A stretch of 8,742 nt of DNA, from the NCBI GenBank assembly GCA_035524895.1, contig DATLFI010000292.1, positions 1 through 8,742 of the forward strand. The letters are read 5' to 3'. Source of the DNA: DATLFI01 sp035524895 (GTDB lineage Bacteria > Acidobacteriota > Thermoanaerobaculia > Multivoradales > Multivoraceae). Position 1 is the first letter of the stretch. The number at the start of each line of letters is the position of its first letter. This document shows positions 1 through 6,080 of the stretch, one piece after another. The notes below the pieces were generated by a model. The model did not search any database. It was not told the DNA's origin and saw only the letters and a list, made by a program, of their open reading frames with translations. The position numbers and the translations under genes were made by a program.

Positions 1-1023
1 CCAGGTGCCGTTCGCCCACTGGCCGTCGAACAGCCAGAAGAAGTTGTGGAACCCGCCGGGATTGCCCGCGAACCAGCCGCCGTGAGTGACGGTCATGTCG
101 ATGTCGAGCCGAGTGTAGAACTTGCCCTTCGGTATCGGCACCGGCACCTTGTGAACCCGGTTCGACCCGGTAGGCACGAAGAACGTCCCGGGCAGCTCGA
201 AACAGAAGCTCCCGCTGCACTCGCCGGGAGCCGGCTCCGGTGGCTCGTGGCCTGGAGGGAACAGCGAAGACGACAGACTGGCCGACAGCGGGATCGGCGC
301 CCCGTTGCCCGTGGTGAAGTTGACGACCTTGCCAAAGGTGAAGGCGGGGCCGTTGCAAACCGTCTCGAAGCGGGCATCGGCGGCGGAGGGCAGGCTGACC
401 ACCGAGATCACGTCGTGGTAGAAGAACTGAGACAGCGGGTGAAGGGCGAGCACCGCCGTGTTCATGAGCTCCTGGCCGTTGGCAGCCACCAGATCGACCT
501 CGCACTGGATGGTCTCCTGCGCGAGATTGAGGATGCCGAAGCTGGTCAGGTGGTCGGCGTCGCGGCGCACTCCCTGCACGACCATCCGCTGGCCGGCGCG
601 GACCACTTGGTCCGAACCGACTATAGGTACCGGGAACTCCTCCCCGTCACCCTGCGCGTTGCGGAACACCACGGCGGCCGAGAAGACCAGCTCGTCGTCA
701 CCGGTGACCTCGAGCATCCCGGAGCTGCCCGATCCCAGCGAGAGGTTCTCGTACACATAAGTATGACCACCGGGAATGCCGATCAGAGTCGGCTCGGCCA
801 GCCCCTCCCGGGCGGTACCGTCGGAGAAGCTCGGGATGAAGTGCACCGTGAAGAAGTGGGGTTGCGTGCCGGTATTGGTCACCCGCAGCACGGACTCGTA
901 CGAGAGCCCCCCGAAGGAAGCGTCCGCGGCGAACGCCACGTAGACCGTACCCGCGCTCGCGGGCGCTGAGTAACCGAACCCCACGCAGAGGGCAAGCAAC
1001 AGCGAAGGAACAAGACGACGCAT
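1..1023 (-). CDS. Exported beta-rich protein of unknown function, 3' end missing
   Basis: The frame is open from an ATG at 1023-1021 to the left edge, giving at least 341 residues with no stop inside the window. Residues 1-24 form a Sec signal peptide: charged MRR, a hydrophobic core LLLALCVGFG, and an A-S-A cleavage site before G25. Start choice: GGAG lies 9 nt upstream of this ATG. An in-frame ATG 15 nt further upstream has GAGG directly against it, which is too close. The mature part has no recognisable catalytic motif. It is rich in Val, Thr, Gly and aromatic residues, with phrases such as LRVTNTGT and FGILNLAQ. Four cysteines are visible around residues 170-270 (IQCE, TVCNG and an ECSGSFC pair), as is a Pro-rich stretch (HEPPEPAPG). 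From memory, this repeating pattern resembles secreted immunoglobulin-like proteins common in Acidobacteriota, but I cannot name the family. It reads in the same direction as thyA-folA but lies 299 bp beyond, so it is probably a separate transcript. Confidence 0.85.
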   Translation of the reverse strand, partial: MRRLVPSLLLALCVGFGYSAPASAGTVYVAFAADASFGGLSYESVLRVTNTGTQPHFFTVHFIPSFSDGTAREGLAEPTLIGIPGGHTYVYENLSLGSGSSGMLEVTGDDELVFSAAVVFRNAQGDGEEFPVPIVGSDQVVRAGQRMVVQGVRRDADHLTSFGILNLAQETIQCEVDLVAANGQELMNTAVLALHPLSQFFYHDVISVVSLPSAADARFETVCNGPAFTFGKVVNFTTGNGAPIPLSASLSSSLFPPGHEPPEPAPGECSGSFCFELPGTFFVPTGSNRVHKVPVPIPKGKFYTRLDIDMTVTHGGWFAGNPGGFHNFFWLFDGQWANGTW

Positions 1024-1083
1024 CGGCAGGGGCTCCATCCTCGAGTGTTTCAGGTACCGCGCCGACCGCACATGGCCGGCTCC

Positions 1084-1110
1084 TCGTTCGTGTCGTTCGG
1101 GTCGTTCGTG
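1084..1110. repeat. 9-bp tandem repeat, three units
   Basis: Three adjacent 9-bp units read TCGTTCGTG, TCGTTCGGG and TCGTTCGTG. The middle copy differs at one base. The array lies between folA and the exported-protein gene, within the predicted leader of the latter. Outer units can pair with CACGAACG at 1136-1143. Confidence 0.9.
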
Positions 1111-1143
1111 GGCCTCTGAGGAACGAGAGACGTAGCACGAACG
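1085..1143 (-). other. Two-register inverted repeat (possible leader hairpin)
   Basis: CACGAACG at 1136-1143 is the exact reverse complement of CGTTCGTG at 1103-1110 (25-nt loop) and also of CGTTCGTG at 1085-1092 (43-nt loop). The middle repeat unit, with GGG in place of GTG, breaks the match. The two 8-bp stems are mutually exclusive. No T-run follows on either strand, so it does not look like an intrinsic terminator. A role in the exported-protein leader is inference. Confidence 0.45.
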
Positions 1144-1166
1144 GCTCCCACTCGGCCTTCTCGGGA

Positions 1167-1196
1167 CCTCGCTCGCGGGCCTCGCTCGCGGGCCTC
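1167..1196. repeat. 13-bp tandem repeat, 2.3 units
   Basis: CCTCGCTCGCGGG occurs at 1167-1179 and again at 1180-1192, followed by a partial CCTC at 1193-1196. The copies are identical, which suggests recent slippage duplication. The array is noncoding and sits between folA and the exported-protein gene. Confidence 0.9.
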
Positions 1197-1274
1197 CGCG
1201 GCGACTGCCCACAACCGGGCTGTTCTACGAACCAGCCGTCCAGGATCCAGGTATCTTCGTGCCGAGCGAATGTC

Positions 1275-1280
1275 ATTGTA
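1275..1280 (-). promoter_or_regulatory. Possible -10 element for the exported-protein gene
   Basis: On the minus strand this reads TACAAT, one mismatch from the sigma-70 consensus TATAAT, and it is identical to the -10 of the stronger promoter at 4456-4485. It lies about 43 bp downstream of the folA stop and would give a leader of roughly 245 nt. I find no good -35 at 16-18 bp spacing (the candidates read like TGCGTT or ATGCGT), so the call is weak. Confidence 0.3.
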
Positions 1281-1322
1281 GCAAGTCCTCGCACGAAACG
1301 CATCCCCCTCTGTGGAAAAGAC

Positions 1323-1904
1323 TTACTGCATTCTGGCACGGCCTCCGGGAGCACCACGCGACGGGTCACCGAGACACGCCTTCGGCGGAGACACGCCTTC
1401 GGCGGGCGCCGCTACTCGCTCGTAGACCACGAAACGGGAGGCATGACGGTTCCTGTCATCGGCTGGCTGCTCGCTCTCCTCGACGACGCGGAACTGGTCC
1501 CAGGGTACCTCTGGCCAGTGCGCGTCTCCGGCGGGGGACGCGTCGACCCAGGTGACCAGCAGGCGATCCGCCAACGGCAACAGGCGCCGGTAGACCTCCT
1601 CTCCGCCCGCTACGAAGATCTCCGGAGCGCCAGCCGCGAGCTCGAGAGCCTGCTCGGAGTCGCGGGCCGTTTCGACCCCCTCGGCGCGCCAGTCGGAACG
1701 GCTGAGCACAATCGTCCTCCGCCCCGGCAGCGGCTTGCCGATCGACTCGAACGTCTTGCGGCCCATCAGCAACACGTGGCCGAGCGTCAGCCGCTTGAAC
1801 CGTCGCAGGTCGTCGGGGAGGTGCCACGGGAGCCGGCCGTCGGCGCCGATCACACCGTTCCTTGCGACCGCCACGATCAGCGACACGCGCGTCGAGGGGC
1901 TCAA
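1323..1904 (-). CDS. folA: Dihydrofolate reductase with C-terminal extension
   Basis: This enzyme reduces dihydrofolate to tetrahydrofolate with NADPH in the cytoplasm and recycles the dihydrofolate made by ThyA. The 193-residue product shows the family pattern: SLIVAVARNGVIG at 8-20, PWHLPDDL at 26-33 with D32 aligning to the E. coli catalytic D27, the NADPH-binding MGRKTFESIG at 47-56, PLPGR at 58-62, and a GGEEVY cofactor loop. The core should end near FVVYERV (158-164). The last 29 residues are an extension produced by a 17-bp tandem duplication. The first codon is TTG at 1904-1902, overlapping the thyA TGA as TTGA, which suggests translational coupling. GTG at 1886-1884 is an alternative start giving a more standard N-terminus (VSLIVAV). 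Neither start has a convincing Shine-Dalgarno sequence. Identity is secure; the exact start is not. Confidence 0.96.
   Translation of the reverse strand: MSPSTRVSLIVAVARNGVIGADGRLPWHLPDDLRRFKRLTLGHVLLMGRKTFESIGKPLPGRRTIVLSRSDWRAEGVETARDSEQALELAAGAPEIFVAGGEEVYRRLLPLADRLLVTWVDASPAGDAHWPEVPWDQFRVVEESEQPADDRNRHASRFVVYERVAAPAEGVSPPKACLGDPSRGAPGGRARMQ
1371..1404. repeat. Perfect 17-bp tandem duplication inside folA
   Basis: The 17-bp unit GAGACACGCCTTCGGCG occurs at 1371-1387 and 1388-1404 with no mismatch. Each copy contains a small self-complementary CGCC-TTC-GGCG. It lies in the 3' end of folA. Because 17 is not a multiple of three, the duplication changes the reading frame downstream of it. 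Confidence 0.95.
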
Positions 1905-2695
1905 ACCGCGACCGGGGCCGGAATGTGGGGGTGCGGGTCGTAGTCGTGCAGGGCGATGTGCTCGAAGCGAAAGTCGAAGAGGGAACGTACCTCCGGGGCC
2001 AGCGCGAGGCGAGGCAGAGCTCGGGGTTTGCGTTGGAGCTGCAGCCGGGCCTGCCCCAAGTGGTTGGAGTAGAGGTGCGCGTCGCCGAACGAGAGCACGA
2101 GCTCACCCGGTGCGAGGTCGCTGACTCGAGCGACCATCGTGGTCAGCAAGGCGTAAGACGCGATGTTGAACGGGACCCCCAGGAACACGTCGGCGCTCCG
2201 CTGGTAGAGATGACAGCTCAGCTTCCCCTGCGCGACGTAGAACTGGAACAGCACATGACAGGGGGCGAGGGCCATGCGGTCGAGCTCCCCCACGTTCCAG
2301 GCGTTCACCAGCAATCGCCGTGAGTCCGGGTTGCGGCGGATCTCAGCGAGCACGAGGCTGAGCTGATCGATGGCGCCACCGCCGGCCGTCCCCCACGCCC
2401 GCCACTGGCGACCGTAGATCGGCCCGAGCTCCCCGTTCTCGTCGGCCCACTCGTCCCAGATCGAGACGCCGTGCTCACGCAGGTAGCTGGTGTTGGTGTC
2501 GCCGCGAAGGAACCAGAACAGCTCGTGCGCGATCGAGCGCAAGTGCAGCTTCTTCGTGGTCAGCAGGGGAAAGCCCAGCCCGAGGTCGAAGCGAAGCTGC
2601 GGACCGAACAGAGACAGCGTGCCCGTGCCGGTGCGGTCGGCCTTGGGAGCTCCTTGTTCGAGGATCCGTTGCAGCAGGTCGAGATAGGTGCGCAT
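1901..2695 (-). CDS. thyA: Thymidylate synthase (ThyA type)
   Basis: ThyA converts dUMP and 5,10-methylene-tetrahydrofolate to dTMP and dihydrofolate in the cytosol. The product is 264 residues, the same length as E. coli ThyA, and key residues fall at the same numbers: phosphate-binding R21, R126-R127 from the partner subunit (DSRRLLV), catalytic C146 in LAPCHVLF, R166 and S167 with D169 (QRSADVFLG), N177 for uracil recognition, and H207 and Y209 (GDAHLYSNH). The C-terminus ends APVAV, close to the conserved end that closes over the active site. The ATG start aligns with the family N-terminus (MRTYLDLLQRILEQG), although no good Shine-Dalgarno sequence sits directly upstream. It is the first gene of a thyA-folA pair and is divergent from comM across a 131-bp gap, in which I find no convincing promoter on either strand. 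Confidence 0.98.
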   Translation of the reverse strand: MRTYLDLLQRILEQGAPKADRTGTGTLSLFGPQLRFDLGLGFPLLTTKKLHLRSIAHELFWFLRGDTNTSYLREHGVSIWDEWADENGELGPIYGRQWRAWGTAGGGAIDQLSLVLAEIRRNPDSRRLLVNAWNVGELDRMALAPCHVLFQFYVAQGKLSCHLYQRSADVFLGVPFNIASYALLTTMVARVSDLAPGELVLSFGDAHLYSNHLGQARLQLQRKPRALPRLALAPEVRSLFDFRFEHIALHDYDPHPHIPAPVAV

Positions 2696-2826
2696 GCGTT
2701 CGCGTCCGAGCGGTAGGTGGGGGCCTCCGGAGAGGGGCGCCTCGAGAACGCGATGCTAGCGAGTTCACCCCTTCGATCAGAGGCCAGTGCGCGCAAATCG
2801 CCTCGAATCTCGTCTCCACAGACAAC

Positions 2827-4362
2827 ATGCTGGCTCGAGCCGTAGGCGCGACCCCCTGGGGCATCGACGCTCTCCCGGTGGAGGTGGAGGTGGAATCTCG
2901 TTTCGGCCTGCCCGGCCTCCAGCTCGTTGGTCTCGCCGACGCCGCAGTCCGCGAGAGCCGCGAGCGCATGCGGTCCGCCATCCGCAACACGGGCATCGAG
3001 CTGCCCTCGCGATCGGTCGTGATCAACCTCGCGCCGGCGGACCTGCGCAAAGAGGGCAACCACCTGGACCTAGCCATCACCGTCGGGTACCTCGCCGCGC
3101 ACGGACAGATACCCTTGGCCAGCCTCGACGGACGGGTCTTCTGCGGCGAGCTCGGTCTCGACGGCGCCCTGCGACCAGTGCGCGGTGCCCTCGCGATCGC
3201 GGCGCTGGCACGATCGCTGAGGGCGCGCGAGGTACTGCTGCCGGCCGACAACGCGGCGCAGGCGGCGTGCCTGGCCGGCACGCGCGCCATCCCGATCCGC
3301 TCCCTCGCCGAAGCGGTGGAGCACCTGACCGGCGCTGCGAGCCTCGAACCCGCGCTGCCGGCTGGCTCGGGCGGCGAACTGTCCTTCCATCCAGATCTGG
3401 CCGAGGTGAGGGGCCAGGCAGCAGCCAGACGAGCCCTGGAGGTCGCGGCCGCCGGCGGGCACAACCTCCTCCTGTGTGGGCCGCCGGGGAGTGGCAAGAC
3501 CATGTTGGCTCGTCGCATGCCCGGTCTGCTGCCGGAGCTGCAGCACGAGGAGGCCATCCTGGTCACGAAGATCCACTCGCTGGCGACCGACCTGCCTGCC
3601 CTCGGCTTGATCACGGCACGGCCCTTCCGCAGCCCGCACGCCGGCGTCAGCACGGCGGGGCTGATCGGCGGCGGGCCCGTGCCCCGTCCGGGGGAAGTCA
3701 CGCTCGCCCACGGTGGGGTGCTGTTCCTGGACGAGCTGCCCGAGTTCCGCCGCGACACGCTGGAGGCCCTGCGCCAGCCGTTGGAGGACGGAAGCGTGTC
3801 GGTGGTTCGCGCCAAGGCTCGCGTCGTCTTTCCGTCGCGGTTCGTTCTCCTCGCCGCGATGAATCCCTGCCCTTGCGGCTACCACGGAGACTCCCGTCAC
3901 GACTGCCGATGTCCACCGAGCCGCATCGACTCCTACCGTGGTCGCATCTCGGGACCGCTCCTGGACCGCATCGACCTCCAGATCGAGGTGCCGCCGGTCG
4001 CGCTGCGCGAGCTCCAGCAACGGGCCGGCGAGAGCTCGGCGGCGGTGGCGCGGCGCGTCGGGCAGGCACGGGAACGTCAACGGAAGCGCTGGGCAGCCGG
4101 GCTGCGGCTACCGGCTCTGGGAGAACCACAGTGCAACGCCTTCCTCCCAGCATCGTCCGTCGACGAGCTGTGCCGCCCCGAGCCAGCGGGCCGGCAACTG
4201 CTGGAACGCGCCTACGACAAGCTCGGGCTCTCCGTCCGCGCCGTGCACCGAGTCCTTCGCGTCGCCCGCACCCTCGCGGACCTCGGCGACACATTGGAGA
4301 TCGCGGCGGAGCACGTGGCCGAGGCGCTGCAGTATCGGTTGCCGTCCGAGCCCTCGCGTTGA
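2827..4362 (+). CDS. comM: ComM/YifB family Mg-chelatase-like AAA+ ATPase
   Basis: The 511-residue product matches ComM (E. coli YifB is about 506 residues), a hexameric helicase known from Vibrio cholerae to promote branch migration during natural transformation. It is also widespread in bacteria not known to be competent. The N-terminal Lon-like fold has GLPGLQLVGLADAAVRE and NLAPADLRKEG. The AAA+ module has Walker A GPPGSGKT at 218-225, PFRSPHAGVS, Walker B LFLDE at 299-303, AAMNPCPCG with a four-cysteine cluster (C348, C350, C360, C362) typical of the non-enterobacterial form, and GPLLDRIDL. The C-terminal helical domain has GLSVRAVHRVLRVARTLADL. One small departure is PFRSPHA, where many members have PFRSPHH. 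The start fits the family N-terminus, but no Shine-Dalgarno sequence precedes it. It is probably monocistronic, since a promoter lies between it and the next gene. Confidence 0.95.
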   Translation: MLARAVGATPWGIDALPVEVEVESRFGLPGLQLVGLADAAVRESRERMRSAIRNTGIELPSRSVVINLAPADLRKEGNHLDLAITVGYLAAHGQIPLASLDGRVFCGELGLDGALRPVRGALAIAALARSLRAREVLLPADNAAQAACLAGTRAIPIRSLAEAVEHLTGAASLEPALPAGSGGELSFHPDLAEVRGQAAARRALEVAAAGGHNLLLCGPPGSGKTMLARRMPGLLPELQHEEAILVTKIHSLATDLPALGLITARPFRSPHAGVSTAGLIGGGPVPRPGEVTLAHGGVLFLDELPEFRRDTLEALRQPLEDGSVSVVRAKARVVFPSRFVLLAAMNPCPCGYHGDSRHDCRCPPSRIDSYRGRISGPLLDRIDLQIEVPPVALRELQQRAGESSAAVARRVGQARERQRKRWAAGLRLPALGEPQCNAFLPASSVDELCRPEPAGRQLLERAYDKLGLSVRAVHRVLRVARTLADLGDTLEIAAEHVAEALQYRLPSEPSR

Positions 4363-4385
4363 CTATGGTCTCAGCCCTTATTGCC

Positions 4386-4402
4386 TCCAGAAGCTCTCTG
4401 GA
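4386..4402 (+). terminator. Stem-loop downstream of comM (weak terminator candidate)
   Basis: TCCAGA (4386-4391) and TCTGGA (4397-4402) form a perfect 6-bp stem with a 5-nt loop, 24 nt after the comM stop. No T-run follows (the next bases are AACGCG), so it is not a canonical intrinsic terminator. It may only protect the transcript end. Confidence 0.25.
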
Positions 4403-4419
4403 AACGCGCTGTTCGCCCC

Positions 4420-4452
4420 TCGTCGATCATGCTCTCATAGCATTTCGTCGAT
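4420..4452. promoter_or_regulatory. Composite operator-like site upstream of the M23 promoter
   Basis: TCGTCGAT occurs at 4420-4427 and 4445-4452 as a direct repeat. Exactly between them, one base from each copy, lies the inverted repeat ATGCT (4429-4433), CTCAT, AGCAT (4439-4443). The block ends 3 bp before the -35 hexamer at 4456, where an activator or repressor could act. The symmetry is visible in the sequence; the binding role is inference. Confidence 0.4.
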
Positions 4453-4455
4453 GGG

Positions 4456-4485
4456 TTGCCACGCGCCCGATCGATCCCCTACAAT
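4456..4485 (+). promoter_or_regulatory. Sigma-70 type promoter for the M23 peptidase gene
   Basis: TTGCCA at 4456-4461 and TACAAT at 4480-4485 are separated by 18 bp. The hexamers match the consensus at 4/6 and 5/6. Transcription would start near 4492, leaving about 317 nt before the M23 ATG. It is the best promoter in the window. An independent small RNA starting here is possible. Confidence 0.65.
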
Positions 4486-4491
4486 GCCGTC

Positions 4492-4808
4492 CTCTCTTGG
4501 TCTCGCGCTCTACGGGCGCTCGGTCCCTAACGGTCCGAGGGCGTCCGGTCAGCCGCAGCAGCTCGAACAGCGTCAGGGGACGTCCGAAGCGAGTCTTGTC
4601 GGAACGGGCCGCGCGCCCGCTCCGGGTCCTCGGTGCTTCGAGCTTCCGAGAACGAGGGAGTGTCTTCGTAACCCCGTCGAGCTCGGAGCATCTGCGCCGA
4701 ACATCCACTGCAAGAGAGAAGCTCCTGGTCCGGCTACCCTTTCAGGGAATGCCCTTGGGCAGGCGCTCCTTGGCCGAGCAAGACGAATCGAGAGGGAGAG
4801 CGCGGCTC
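4492..4808 (+). other. Long structured 5' leader of the M23 gene, or small RNA
   Basis: No credible gene lies between the promoter and the M23 ATG. Several stems are visible: CTCGGTCC (4519-4526) with GGTCCGAG (4532-4539), 7 of 8 paired around a 5-nt loop; the first bases of the predicted transcript CTCTCTTG (4492-4499) with CAAGAGAG (4711-4718); and TGCCC-TT-GGGCA near 4750. I do not recognise signatures of SRP RNA, tmRNA, RNase P RNA or a known riboswitch. A 6S-like RNA cannot be excluded, but no diagnostic motif is evident. Confidence 0.35.
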
Positions 4809-5690
4809 ATGGGAGGCAGGTACCATACCGTCATCATCGTCCCGCACTCGCGCGCCAAGTATCGAAAGTGGCGCATCAGCACCCTTCAGCTCCGTCTCGC
4901 TCTCGGCGCCCTTGTCCTCGTCACCGCCGCTTCAGGCTTCGTCACCTGGTACCACCTCACCGGCTCCACCGATCTCCATGAGGTAGCACAGCTCAGGGCC
5001 GAGAACGACGCTCTCCGGCAGGCCAGTGAAGATCTAGAGAGGGGCTACCGCACGCTCGAGCAGCAGCTTGCGGACTTCGAGGACCAGGCCAACAACCTCG
5101 CGATCGTTGCCGGTCTCGACGGCGTAGTGGACGCGGAGCCCAGCGGGGTTCGCTCCACGGCAGGCGGGGCTGGCGGCGACTTCAGCGAGCCGGTCGGCGC
5201 CGACCTCGACGTGGCAGCGGTTCAGACCCGGAGCGATGCCTTGCGTCGACGCTTCGCCGCAGTGGACGAGGGTCTGCAGGAGCGTGACCATTGGATCGCT
5301 TCTCAGCCCTCCATCGTGCCGGTACGGGGCATCTTCACGAGCTACTTCGGGAATCGCCGAGACCCGTTGACCGGGAGGCCTGCCTTCCACAACGGTGTCG
5401 ACATCTCCGCCCCGGCGGGCAAGGGCGTGCTCGCGGCCGCGGACGGCATCGTCGTCGCTGCCGGCTTCAACAGCGGGCTGGGACGCGCTGTGCGCATCTC
5501 CCACGGCTACGGCATCACCACGCTCTATGGCCACCTGAAGGACCTCGAGGTCGAACCGGGCCAGCGAGTGCAACGAGGTGATCGGATCGGAACGGTTGGC
5601 AACAGCGGCCGCACCACCGGCTATCACCTGCACTACGAAGTGCGGCTCGCCAACAAGCCCCAGAATCCCGCCCACTTCATCCTCGAGTAG
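4809..5690 (+). CDS. Membrane-anchored M23 (LytM-type) metallopeptidase
   Basis: The 293-residue product probably acts on peptidoglycan cross-links in the periplasm. Order of parts: a short basic cytoplasmic N-terminus (RYHTVIIVPHSRAKYRKWR), one transmembrane helix at about 28-48, a coiled coil at about 56-98 (QLRAENDALRQASEDL), a Gly/Ala/Asp linker, a second helix at about 140-168, then the LytM domain from about 175. All active-site residues are present: zinc ligands H194 and D198 (HNGVD) and H275, and catalytic H242 (YGHL) and H273 (HLH). It therefore looks like an active hydrolase, not a degenerate EnvC/NlpD-type activator. Start choice: this ATG has GAGGGAGAG about 9 nt upstream and gives the usual N-terminus. 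The same frame stays open far upstream through the intergenic region and across comM, so a long ORF call here would be wrong. M23 genes directly before secA are seen in other Gram-negative groups. Confidence 0.93.
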   Translation: MGGRYHTVIIVPHSRAKYRKWRISTLQLRLALGALVLVTAASGFVTWYHLTGSTDLHEVAQLRAENDALRQASEDLERGYRTLEQQLADFEDQANNLAIVAGLDGVVDAEPSGVRSTAGGAGGDFSEPVGADLDVAAVQTRSDALRRRFAAVDEGLQERDHWIASQPSIVPVRGIFTSYFGNRRDPLTGRPAFHNGVDISAPAGKGVLAAADGIVVAAGFNSGLGRAVRISHGYGITTLYGHLKDLEVEPGQRVQRGDRIGTVGNSGRTTGYHLHYEVRLANKPQNPAHFILE

Positions 5691-5830
5691 CCCATCGGCC
5701 GGCGGCTCGCCACCACAGCTTCTGGCGTTCCCTTCGCCTGCGCCAGCCTTCCCGCTACCGCCGATTCGACCAAGCCGCCGCGCTGTCGGCACGCGGAACG
5801 CCCCTTCGGGAGTGGAGCTGGCCGCCCTTC

Positions 5831-5839
5831 TGGTACAGT
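5831..5839 (+). promoter_or_regulatory. Extended -10 promoter for secA
   Basis: TGG precedes TACAGT at 5834-5839, matching the TGn extended -10 form, with TACAGT 4/6 to TATAAT. No good -35 lies 17-18 bp upstream, which extended -10 promoters can tolerate. Transcription would begin near 5846-5848, leaving a leader of about 230 nt before secA. Confidence 0.45.
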
Positions 5840-5847
5840 TTTCGTCG

Positions 5848-5892
5848 ACTCGGTGGCGCTCATCGAGCGATCCGGAGCACCCGCCACCGAGT
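5848..5892 (+). other. Perfect 11-bp stem-loop at the predicted 5' end of secA mRNA
   Basis: ACTCGGTGGCG (5848-5858) is the exact reverse complement of CGCCACCGAGT (5882-5892), with a 23-nt loop and a possible extra G-U pair outside. The left arm begins at or within a couple of bases of the predicted transcription start. No T-run follows on either strand, which argues against an intrinsic terminator. A 5'-terminal stem of this kind could stabilise the mRNA or form part of a regulatory leader. Confidence 0.6.
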
Positions 5893-6076
5893 TCCCGGCA
5901 ACGCCCGGACTCAGCCTCGCTTCGCTCGACGATCCGAGGTCGAGACTCGCCAGGTTCCCGGCCGCCAGCGCCGGTTCTGATCTAACCCCAATTCTCTCCG
6001 CACGAGTCGGCGGCAGCAGAAAGCTCGACCCGGAACGAGCCCAACTCGCCGCCAGCGCCCTGCGAGGGCCAGCAGC

Positions 6077-6080
<4 letters not shown>
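5853..6080 (+). CDS. Possible 75-codon leader ORF upstream of and overlapping secA
   Basis: A GTG at 5853-5855 opens a 75-codon frame whose TGA (6078-6080) overlaps the secA ATG as ATGA. The peptide ends ALRGPAA, with R71-G72-P73 close to the stop. E. coli SecM, a secretion-sensing arrest peptide upstream of secA, ends its arrest motif in GIRAGP. Evidence against coding: no signal peptide or membrane segment is visible, the GTG lies inside the stem-loop at 5848-5892, no Shine-Dalgarno precedes it, and by hand count about 68% of third positions are G or C versus about 90% in the first 50 secA codons, with five CGA and two AGA codons. The overlap is real; translation is speculative. Confidence 0.2.
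6057..6069 (+). promoter_or_regulatory. Hairpin covering the secA ribosome binding site
   Basis: GCCCT (6057-6061), GCG, AGGGC (6065-6069) form a perfect 5-bp hairpin. The Shine-Dalgarno GAGGG (6064-6068) lies in its loop and 3' arm, 8 nt before the secA ATG. When folded it would hide the ribosome binding site. A ribosome translating the overlapping leader frame would open it. Confidence 0.45.

Noticed and set aside
698..1369. A 223-codon minus-strand frame spanning the folA end, the gap and the start of the exported-protein gene
   Set aside because: It overlaps two supported genes in another frame, is Arg-rich, and includes the tandem repeats. No domain or ribosome binding site is seen.
2475..3815. 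A 446-codon minus-strand frame opposite comM and overlapping thyA
   Set aside because: Ser/Arg-rich low-complexity translation with no motif. It is antisense to well-supported ComM and ThyA; long shadow frames are expected at this GC content.
4427..4708. A 93-codon minus-strand frame in the comM to M23 gap
   Set aside because: Very basic, motif-free translation lying antisense to a good plus-strand promoter and structured leader.
2787..4808. A very long plus-strand frame running through comM in another frame and into the M23 gene (967 codons in total)
   Set aside because: Over comM it is an out-of-frame shadow rich in Arg, Gly and Pro with no domain. Only the part from the ATG at 4809 has a Shine-Dalgarno, a membrane segment and a peptidase domain.
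5848..5892. Reading the 11-bp stem-loop as an intrinsic terminator for the M23 gene
   Set aside because: No T-run follows on either strand, it is about 160 bp past the M23 stop, and it lies immediately downstream of a promoter-like element.
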